The notes under the pieces were generated by a model. The model saw only the letters and a list, made by a program, of their open reading frames with translations. It did not search any database and was not told the DNA's origin. Shown one piece after another: positions 57,638 through 64,000 of a DNA stretch of 64,000 nucleotides. Both the position numbers and the translations under genes were made by a program. How positions within the stretch are numbered: the first letter of the stretch is position 1; each line of letters starts with the position of its first letter. Origin of the DNA: Microbacteriaceae bacterium (lineage in GTDB: Bacteria > Actinomycetota > Actinomycetes > Actinomycetales > Microbacteriaceae); NCBI GenBank assembly GCA_025464975.1, contig JAODMT010000001.1, forward strand, positions 1 through 64,000, read 5' to 3'.

Positions 57638-58504
57638 CTACGGAGTGGTCAGAACCTTGGCGCCGCGTTCGGTGACGACCATCGTGTGCTCAAACTGCGC
57701 GGAGACGCTTCGGTCCCGGGTGACGACGGTCCAGTCATCCGGCCACAGGTCCCATTCGATCGAGCCGAGGGTGAGCATCGGCTCGATGGTGAACACCATG
57801 CCGACCTCGATCTCGGTGGCGTAAGCGGGGGCAGAGTCGTAGTGCGGGATGATGAGGCCGGAGTGAAATGCCGTGCCGACGCCATGCCCCGTAAAGTCCC
57901 TAACCACGCCGTAGTCGAAGCGTCGGGCGTAGGACTCGATCGCTCGGCCGATCACGTTGACCTGTCGGCCCGGAGCGACTGCCTTGATTCCGCGATTGAG
58001 GGACTCGCGAGTGCGGTCCACTAGTTCGACGACCTCGGGGCTCGCGGTGCCGACGATGAAGGTGTGATTACTGTCGCCGTGCACGCCATTCTTAAACGCC
58101 GTGATGTCGATGTTGACGATGTCGCCATCCTCGAGCACCGTGTCGTCGGGGATGCCGTGACAGATGACCTCGTTGATCGAGCTGCACAGTGATTTCGGGA
58201 ATCCGCGATAGCCGAGCGTGGACGGGTAGGCGTCGTGAGCGACCAGGTAGTCGTGCCCAATGACGTCAAGTTCGTCGGTAGTGATTCCCGGTCGGACGTT
58301 GGCGCCGACAACGGCGATGGCGTCGGCCGCGATCTTTCCCGCCGCGCGGATGCGTGCGACCCACTCCGCGTCGTAGACGTCCGATCCGGTGAACGGCGCG
58401 GGAAGCGGTTTGCCGACGTACTCGGGACGCTCGATGTGACCCGGTACCAATCGGGCAGGGGAGATACGCCCGGGAGTGAGGTGACCGCTCGAATCCTTGG
58501 GCAT
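57638..58504 (-). CDS. map: Type I methionine aminopeptidase (with N-terminal extension)
   Basis: 288 aa from the ATG at 58504. Removes initiator Met. A 45-residue Pro-rich N-terminus is typical of the actinobacterial second Map. Metal ligands: NIDITAFKNGVHGDSNHTF (Asp pair), HGVGTAFHSGLIIPHYD (His), FTIEPML (Glu) and AQFEHTMVVTERG (Glu). The Asp/His/Glu set is complete, so it is probably active. Confidence 0.95.
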   Translation of the reverse strand: MPKDSSGHLTPGRISPARLVPGHIERPEYVGKPLPAPFTGSDVYDAEWVARIRAAGKIAADAIAVVGANVRPGITTDELDVIGHDYLVAHDAYPSTLGYRGFPKSLCSSINEVICHGIPDDTVLEDGDIVNIDITAFKNGVHGDSNHTFIVGTASPEVVELVDRTRESLNRGIKAVAPGRQVNVIGRAIESYARRFDYGVVRDFTGHGVGTAFHSGLIIPHYDSAPAYATEIEVGMVFTIEPMLTLGSIEWDLWPDDWTVVTRDRSVSAQFEHTMVVTERGAKVLTTP

Positions 58505-58537
58505 AGGATCAATTTTAGTTCGCAACAAGGAGTCACA

Positions 58538-58708
58538 ATGACCGAGTGGTATTACAACAACCGCACGCACCAGGTCGAAGAGGGAAGGCAGTCGCTCGCG
58601 TCCGAACTCGACGGCCCGTTCGCGTCGCAGGAAGAGGCGGCTCGCGCACCGGAGATCATCGCGGAGCGGTCACGCAAGTGGGCTGAGGAAGACGCTCGCA
58701 ACAACTGA
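58538..58708 (+). CDS. Short conserved actinobacterial protein (SPOR-like 56-aa)
   Basis: 56 aa, ATG at 58538 behind AAGGAG. MTEWYYNNRTHQVEEGRQSLASELDGPFASQEEAARAPEIIAERSRKWAEE resembles the small proteins encoded next to map in Microbacteriaceae, with the pattern WYYN..T..VE.G..S...D..GPF.s..EA..A that also appears in short SPOR-like proteins. Divergent from map; function unknown. Confidence 0.8.
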   Translation: MTEWYYNNRTHQVEEGRQSLASELDGPFASQEEAARAPEIIAERSRKWAEEDARNN

Positions 58709-58719
58709 GCCCCCGCAAG

Positions 58720-59556
58720 CTAGTCCTCGTACTCGTGCTCGGGAGCCGGATAGGCGCCGTCCGCGACATCGGATCGGTATGCCGTCGCCGCCTCCATCAA
58801 TACGGAGCCGAGGTTGGCGTACTGCTTCACGAACTTGGGGATGCGTCCGGTGGTGAGACCGGCCCAATCGGTCCAGACGAGCAGCTGGCCGTCGACGTGC
58901 GGTCCCGCACCGACGCCGATCGTCGGGATACGGAGTTCCTTCGTCACGCGTGCCGCGGACGCCGACGGAACCATTTCGAGCACGACGGCGAAGGCGCCGG
59001 CATCCTCGACGGCGTGAGCATCGGCGAGCAACTGTTCGACTCCCTCGCCGCGACCCTGAATCAGGTGACCGCCGAGGCCGTGTTCGCTCTGCGGGGTGAA
59101 TCCGATGTGCGCCATCACGGGGATGCCCGCCGAAACGATTCGGCGGATCTGCTCGGCACTTCGCACACCGCCCTCGAGCTTCACGGCATGGGCGTTGGTC
59201 TCCTTCATGAAGCGGAACGCGGTGTGCAGCGCCTCGTCCGCACCGGTCTCATAGGACCCGAACGGCATGTCCGCCACGACGAAGGCCCGGGAAACGGCGC
59301 CGGCGACGGCTCGGGTGAGCGGAATGAGTTCGTCGACGCTCACCGGCAGCGTCGTGTCGTAGCCGAGCACGTTGTTCCCGGCTGAGTCGCCAACGAGCAG
59401 AAAATCGATGCCTGCCGCATCGAAGATGGATGCAGTGAGCTGGTCGTAGCTCGTGAGCCCGGTGATTTTCACCCCGTTCTGCTTCGCGCTTTGGAAGTGA
59501 CGGGTGCGGACGCGCTTGAGGTTCGCCTGAGCCGCCGCGGCGGTGGGGTCTGTCAT
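58720..59556 (-). CDS. panB: 3-methyl-2-oxobutanoate hydroxymethyltransferase
   Basis: 278 aa from the ATG at 59556. First step of pantothenate synthesis: transfer of a hydroxymethyl group from 5,10-methylene-THF to 3-methyl-2-oxobutanoate. Marks: LTSYDQLTASIFDAAGIDFLLVGDSAGNNVLGYDTTLPV with metal-binding Asp, VVADMPFGSYET, VKLEGG, PVMAHIGFTPQS and GVGAGPHVDGQLLVWTD. Divergent from glnA2 by 155 bp. Confidence 0.96.
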   Translation of the reverse strand: MTDPTAAAAQANLKRVRTRHFQSAKQNGVKITGLTSYDQLTASIFDAAGIDFLLVGDSAGNNVLGYDTTLPVSVDELIPLTRAVAGAVSRAFVVADMPFGSYETGADEALHTAFRFMKETNAHAVKLEGGVRSAEQIRRIVSAGIPVMAHIGFTPQSEHGLGGHLIQGRGEGVEQLLADAHAVEDAGAFAVVLEMVPSASAARVTKELRIPTIGVGAGPHVDGQLLVWTDWAGLTTGRIPKFVKQYANLGSVLMEAATAYRSDVADGAYPAPEHEYED

Positions 59557-59711
59557 AGCGCCCAGCCTAGCGATGGCCATCGGCTGCGCGAATTTCCTGA
59601 CAGGTCGCCGACAGCAGGATTGGTCTGCCCGAGCGCCAAGCGGAGTCGGCACATAGCCACTAGCCTAATAGTCGGGGAAGAACACCCCGAATTCAGGGGT
59701 TAGAGGAGCAC

Positions 59712-61067
59712 ATGGACAAGCAGCGTGACTTCGTTCTTCGCACTATTGAAGAACGCGGAGTCAAGTTCATCAGGCTCTGGTTTACCGACGTTGTCGGCAC
59801 GCTCAAATCTGTGGCGATCGCTCCGGCCGAGGTCGAGGGTGCTTTCTCCGAGGGGCTCGGGTTCGACGGGTCCGCAATTGAGGGGCTCACCCGCTCCTAC
59901 GAGGCGGATGTGCTCGCCCATCCGGACCCGGCGACGTTCCAAATTCTGCCCTGGCGGGGCGAGATCGACCCGACTGCTCGGATGTTCTGCGACATCACCA
60001 CGCCGGATGGCCAGCCGGCCGTTGCCGACCCACGCAACGTGCTGAAGCGCACCCTGGCGACGGCTGCCGATCGCGGATTCACCTTCTACACGCATCCGGA
60101 GGTCGAGTTCTACCTGCTGAAGAGCTCTGCGTTCGGCGAAGAGGGCCCGGAGCCGGTCGACAAGGCCGGGTACTTCGACAACGTCCCGGGCGGCACGGCA
60201 CATGACTTCCGTCGCCGGTCGGTGCGGATGCTCGAGGATCTCGGCATCTCGGTCGAGTTCAGCCACCACGAGGCCGGACCCGGCCAAAACGAGATCGACC
60301 TGCGCTACGCCGACGCGCTCACGACGGCCGACAACATCATGACCTTCCGCACGGTGATCAAAGAGGTGGCGATCGAGCAGGGCGTCTACGCGACGTTCAT
60401 GCCGAAGCCGCTCTCCGGCGAGCCCGGCTCCGGCATGCACACTCACATGTCGCTTTTCGAAGGCGACAGCAACGCGTTCTACGACGCGGCCGGCCAGTAT
60501 CAGCTGTCGAAGATCGGTCGCCAGTTCATCGCCGGGCTGCTCAGACACGCCCCCGAGATAACCGCCGTCACCAACCAGTTCGTCAACTCGTACAAGCGAC
60601 TGTGGGGTGGAGCGTCGCAAAACAAGCTGGGGGAGGCCCCGAGCTTTGTCACCTGGGGGCACAACAACCGTTCCGCTCTCGTTCGAGTCCCGCTTTACAA
60701 GCCGAACAAGGGTCAGAGCGCGCGCGTCGAGTACCGCGCCATCGACTCCGCTGCGAACCCGTACCTCGCCTTCTCGCTGCTGCTCGCGGCGGGGCTCAAG
60801 GGCATCGAGGAAGGCTATGAACTGCCGGCTGAGGCCGAGGACAACGTGTGGGAGCTTTCCGATGCCGAACGCCGCGCTCTCGGATACAACCAACTGCCGG
60901 CGAGCCTCGACCACGCGGTCTCCCTCATGGAGGATTCGGAACTCGTGGCCGAAACGCTCGGGGAGCAGGTGTTCAACTATGTCCTGCTCAACAAGCGCCA
61001 GGAATGGCGAGAGTACCGCGCACAAGTGACGCCGTACGAATTGAAGAGCAACCTGGAGATGCTGTAG
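59712..61067 (+). CDS. glnA2: Glutamine synthetase type I, GlnA2-like
   Basis: 451 aa. Makes glutamine from glutamate and ammonia with ATP. Key regions: WFTDVVGTLKSVAI, GFDGSAIEGLTRSYEADVLAHPDP (latch loop), ATFMPKPLSGEPGSGMHTHMSLFEGD (Glu/His site), NQFVNSYKRLW and AIDSAANPYLAFSLLLAAGL. The NLY[DE]LP adenylylation motif of GlnA1 is replaced by EEGYELPAEAED. Position before glnE matches the glnA2-glnE order of actinobacteria. SD AGAGGAG. Confidence 0.95.
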   Translation: MDKQRDFVLRTIEERGVKFIRLWFTDVVGTLKSVAIAPAEVEGAFSEGLGFDGSAIEGLTRSYEADVLAHPDPATFQILPWRGEIDPTARMFCDITTPDGQPAVADPRNVLKRTLATAADRGFTFYTHPEVEFYLLKSSAFGEEGPEPVDKAGYFDNVPGGTAHDFRRRSVRMLEDLGISVEFSHHEAGPGQNEIDLRYADALTTADNIMTFRTVIKEVAIEQGVYATFMPKPLSGEPGSGMHTHMSLFEGDSNAFYDAAGQYQLSKIGRQFIAGLLRHAPEITAVTNQFVNSYKRLWGGASQNKLGEAPSFVTWGHNNRSALVRVPLYKPNKGQSARVEYRAIDSAANPYLAFSLLLAAGLKGIEEGYELPAEAEDNVWELSDAERRALGYNQLPASLDHAVSLMEDSELVAETLGEQVFNYVLLNKRQEWREYRAQVTPYELKSNLEML

Positions 61068-61089
61068 GGCCGAGGCGGATTCGACTGCG

Positions 61090-64000
61090 ATGGCTCGGGA
61101 ACAGTCCACCCTCACCGACCTTGCGAGGCTCGGCTTTGCTCGGCTAGACGAGGCCGTCGCGACGCTCGCCGAGATCGGCATGGCCGCCCCGGACGGCGGC
61201 TTCTCGGTTGATGGGTTCCTTCCGTTCTTCGCGCACGCCGCCGACGCCGACCAGGCCCTCGGTCTTCTCGGATCGCTGCTCCGTCATGCTCCCGACGAGG
61301 CCTCGGCCGTGCTCGCCGATCCGGACGTGGCCCACCGACTGATTCGGGTGGTCGGGGCCTCGCGCGGGCTCGGCGAATTCTTTCTCCGCCACCCGAGCGA
61401 ACTGGCCGCCCTCGCCGCGCCGATCGACCAACCGCTCGAGCCTCAGTCCTACCGCGACGACCTCCTCGCCGCGGTGGTTGACGCGGACCCCGACGACGAG
61501 GAGTCGGCGTGGAACGCGCTGCGTCGCCGCTACCGCCGGCACGTGGCGCAGCTCGCCGCCTTTGACCTCGGGCAAGCGGACCCGCTCGACGGTCTCGATG
61601 GCGTTGCCGCGGCCCTCGCAGACCTCGCCGCGGCCGCCCTCGACACGTCGCTCGCTATCGCGCGGAAGACGGTGCATTTTCCGGAGAGTGAAGTCGCCGC
61701 GACGAGGCTGGCGATCATCGGGATGGGTAAGGCCGGTGCGCGGGAACTGAACTACGTGAGCGACGTCGATGTGATCTTCGTCGCCGAAGGCGCCAACGGG
61801 CTGAGCGACGACCGGGCGGTCGAAATCGCCACACGACTCGCCATGGCGACGATGCGCGGCATCCACGATCTCGCCCGGGAACCGGAGCTCTGGGAGGTGG
61901 ACGCCAACCTTCGGCCGGAGGGGAAAGACGGTGCCCTCGTGCGCACCCTTGAGTCACACCTCGCCTATTACGAGCGGTGGGCGAAGAGCTGGGAGTTCCA
62001 GGCGCTGCTGAAGGCACGTCCACTTGCCGGTGACCGTGATCTGGGGGAGCGCTACGTCGAGGCCGTCGCGCCCAAAGTGTGGTCGAGTGCCTCGCGGGAG
62101 AACTTCGTCGAGGGCGTCCAGCGGATGCGTGAACGCGTGACCGACAACATCCCGAGCGCCCAGATCGACTACCAGCTGAAGCTGGGCCCAGGGGGCCTGC
62201 GTGATGTCGAATTCACCATCCAACTCCTGCAGCTCGTGCACGGTCAGACCGACGACGGCATCCGGCAACGCTCGACCATCGGCGCCCTCGGCGCCCTGGC
62301 CGAACGCGGCTATATCGGTCGGGTCGAAGCGGCGGAGTTCTCGCGGGACTATCGATTCCTGCGGCTGCTCGAGCACCGACTGCAGCTGTCCCAGCTGCGG
62401 CGAACCCATCTCATGCCGCACGACCAGGAGGCTCTGCGCATCCTCGCTCGCGCGACCGGACTCGCCTCGAGCGCCGAGGATCTCACCGAGCAATGGACTC
62501 GCACCAAGCTCGAGGTTCGGAGTCTGCATGAGCGACTGTTCTACCGTCCGCTGCTCTCCGCGGTAGCCGCGCTGCACGACGACGGCCTCGCCCTCAGCAG
62601 CAACCAGGCTGTGGCTCGGCTTGCCGCCATCGGGTTCCGGGACCCGAAGAGCGCTCTCGCTCACATCGCCACCCTCACCGGTGGCGTGTCTCGACGGGCA
62701 GCAATTCAGCGGCACCTGCTGCCGGTGATGCTTCAATGGTTCGCGGGTGGCGCCGACCCGGACTACGGACTCTTGGCCTTCCGGCGGTTGAGCGACGATC
62801 TTGGCCAGTCGTACTGGTTTCTGCGCATGCTGCGGGACTCCTCCGGGGCCGCGCAACGGCTGACCAACGTCCTCTCCGCGTCGCGCTTCGTCGGCGCGCT
62901 GCTCGAGCGGATCCCGGAGGCCGCGGCCTGGTTCGATCACGAGGAAGAACTCGATCCGCGCCCACTGGCCGCGCTGCTCGAGGAGACGACCGCCACGCTC
63001 GCCAGACACGATGCCGTTGACACGGCATCCCTCGCGCTGCGCACCGCTCGCCGCCGAGAGGTGCTCCGGCTCGCGATCGGCGCAATTCTCGGGCGGGTCA
63101 GGGTGGAAGAGCTGGGCCGCGCGCTCTCCGACGTGAACACCGCTCTGCTCACCGGGGTGCTCGGCGCGATTCGCTCGGCGGGCGGCGCGGATGATGGCAT
63201 CGAGTTCGCGATCATCGCCATGGGCCGCTACGGCGGTCAGGAGCTTGGATTCGGGTCGGATGCGGACGTGATGTATGTCTACCGAGCGACGACTGCATCG
63301 CCCGCCGCGGCGCAGGCTCGGGCCGAGTCGATAGTTGCGCAACTCACTCGGCACACCGAGGACTTACGCCTGCCGCTCGACCTTGACGTCGGGTTACGCC
63401 CGGAGGGAAAGAATGGGGCGATCGTGCGATCGCTCGATTCATACCGCGCCTATTACACCCGCTGGTCTCTCACCTGGGAGGCCCAGGCGCTGCTGAGGGC
63501 GCGCGCCGCCGTGGGGGATCCCGCCCTCACCGCCGAGTTCGAAGCCCTCGCCGACGAGGTCCGCTTTCCCCGCGCCATCGGCGAGAACGACATCCGGGAG
63601 GTCAAGCGGATCAAGGCGCGAGTCGAGTCCGAACGACTTCCTCAGGCGGCCGACCCGTCACGGCACCTGAAACTGGGACGCGGATCGCTGAGCGATGTCG
63701 AGTGGTTCGTTCAGCTCATCCAATTGCAGCACGGCGCCCGCGTACCGGGTCTGCGTACCACCTCAACGCTCGAGGCACTTGCCGCGGCGACGGCGGACGG
63801 TCTCGTCACCCCGACGGACGCCGACAAACTCCGAAACGCCTGGATTCTGGCTTCGCGCGCGCGGTCGGCCATGACGCTCTGGCTCGCGCGCACATCCGAT
63901 GTGCTGCCGACCGATCGTCAGCAGCTCGAGGGCGTCGCGCGGCTGCTCGAGTATCCGCCCGGCTCGGCGAGCCGTCTCGAAGAGGATTACCTGCGCGTCA
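61090..64000 (+). CDS. glnE: Glutamine synthetase adenylyltransferase/deadenylase, partial
   Basis: At least 970 aa; truncated by the right edge. Start ATG 61090, 22 bp after glnA2. Two nucleotidyltransferase domains. First (about 150-330): RLAIIGMGKAGARELNYVSDVDVIFVAEG with GxG...D-x-D; then WEVDANLRPEGKDGALV, WEFQALLKARPLAGD and QIDYQLKLGPGGLRDVEFTIQLLQL. Second (about 680-900): FAIIAMGRYGGQELGFGSDADVMYVY and PLDLDVGLRPEGKNGAIVRS, then HLKLGRGSLSDVEWFVQL. It modifies the tyrosine of GlnA1 according to nitrogen status; GlnA1 itself is outside this window. Confidence 0.95.
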   Translation, partial: MAREQSTLTDLARLGFARLDEAVATLAEIGMAAPDGGFSVDGFLPFFAHAADADQALGLLGSLLRHAPDEASAVLADPDVAHRLIRVVGASRGLGEFFLRHPSELAALAAPIDQPLEPQSYRDDLLAAVVDADPDDEESAWNALRRRYRRHVAQLAAFDLGQADPLDGLDGVAAALADLAAAALDTSLAIARKTVHFPESEVAATRLAIIGMGKAGARELNYVSDVDVIFVAEGANGLSDDRAVEIATRLAMATMRGIHDLAREPELWEVDANLRPEGKDGALVRTLESHLAYYERWAKSWEFQALLKARPLAGDRDLGERYVEAVAPKVWSSASRENFVEGVQRMRERVTDNIPSAQIDYQLKLGPGGLRDVEFTIQLLQLVHGQTDDGIRQRSTIGALGALAERGYIGRVEAAEFSRDYRFLRLLEHRLQLSQLRRTHLMPHDQEALRILARATGLASSAEDLTEQWTRTKLEVRSLHERLFYRPLLSAVAALHDDGLALSSNQAVARLAAIGFRDPKSALAHIATLTGGVSRRAAIQRHLLPVMLQWFAGGADPDYGLLAFRRLSDDLGQSYWFLRMLRDSSGAAQRLTNVLSASRFVGALLERIPEAAAWFDHEEELDPRPLAALLEETTATLARHDAVDTASLALRTARRREVLRLAIGAILGRVRVEELGRALSDVNTALLTGVLGAIRSAGGADDGIEFAIIAMGRYGGQELGFGSDADVMYVYRATTASPAAAQARAESIVAQLTRHTEDLRLPLDLDVGLRPEGKNGAIVRSLDSYRAYYTRWSLTWEAQALLRARAAVGDPALTAEFEALADEVRFPRAIGENDIREVKRIKARVESERLPQAADPSRHLKLGRGSLSDVEWFVQLIQLQHGARVPGLRTTSTLEALAAATADGLVTPTDADKLRNAWILASRARSAMTLWLARTSDVLPTDRQQLEGVARLLEYPPGSASRLEEDYLRV

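Overview
The window is high-GC, densely coded DNA from an actinobacterium. Several features point to the family Microbacteriaceae: the neighbourhood of panB, a glnA2-type glutamine synthetase and glnE; a polyphosphate glucokinase; actinobacterial families such as DUF7882, DUF6328 and DUF4389; a Pol-PE-ligase LigD with Ku; and frequent GTG starts with GGAG-type ribosome binding sites. The family is inferred from gene content; no species call is made. No insertion sequence, CRISPR array, rRNA or complete tRNA gene was seen. The one RNA gene is rnpB, with a 3' tRNA-like fragment near 6.05 kb.

Layout. 0-4.9 kb: a sugar-utilisation operon (GH2 glycosidase, solute-binding lipoprotein, permease cut by the window edge) divergent from a LacI regulator. 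4.9-6.2 kb: a scar-like stretch with a truncated MerR regulator, a SnoaL-like gene and a tRNA 3' fragment. 6.2-8.4 kb: MarR, LLM oxidoreductase and FMN reductase operon. 8.7-15.9 kb: PadR with a membrane protein, a RibD-type reductase, MarR with an MFS pump and a truncated isochorismatase, DUF4287, a lipoprotein and a Pro/Thr-rich LATTG wall protein. 16-24.5 kb: a two-sided catabolic locus. GntR, a CitE-like lyase and a MaoC hydratase lie on one strand; a permease, cysteine hydrolase, SDR, class III CoA transferase, SDR and PuuE-like hydrolase lie on the other. 24.6-28.8 kb: an NtaA-type monooxygenase and a MetNIQ-like importer. 29-33 kb: a terpene-cyclase-like membrane protein, an AlkD-like protein, and an IclR-controlled KDPG aldolase plus KDG kinase.

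33-48.8 kb: a secreted WMRQENG protein, an azoreductase, a GT2 synthase fused to IPT domains with an overlapping beta-helix gene, a DUF4389 protein, a BBE-type oxidase, a group 2 sigma factor, DUF7882, and the NHEJ pair LigD/Ku. 48.8-64 kb: housekeeping-like genes. These are an NCS1 permease with a long disordered N-terminus, a Nif3-like protein, a coiled-coil protein with a decayed zinc ribbon, rnpB, kdpE/kdpD, ppgK, map, panB, glnA2 and glnE (cut by the right edge).

The strongest candidates for new biology are two. The first is the 16-24.5 kb locus, which reads as a route from a cyclic imide or amide through a dicarboxylate to CoA-ester cleavage. The second is the secreted-polysaccharide pair at 34.6-38.8 kb, an IPT-GT2 fusion with a membrane-anchored beta-helix protein.
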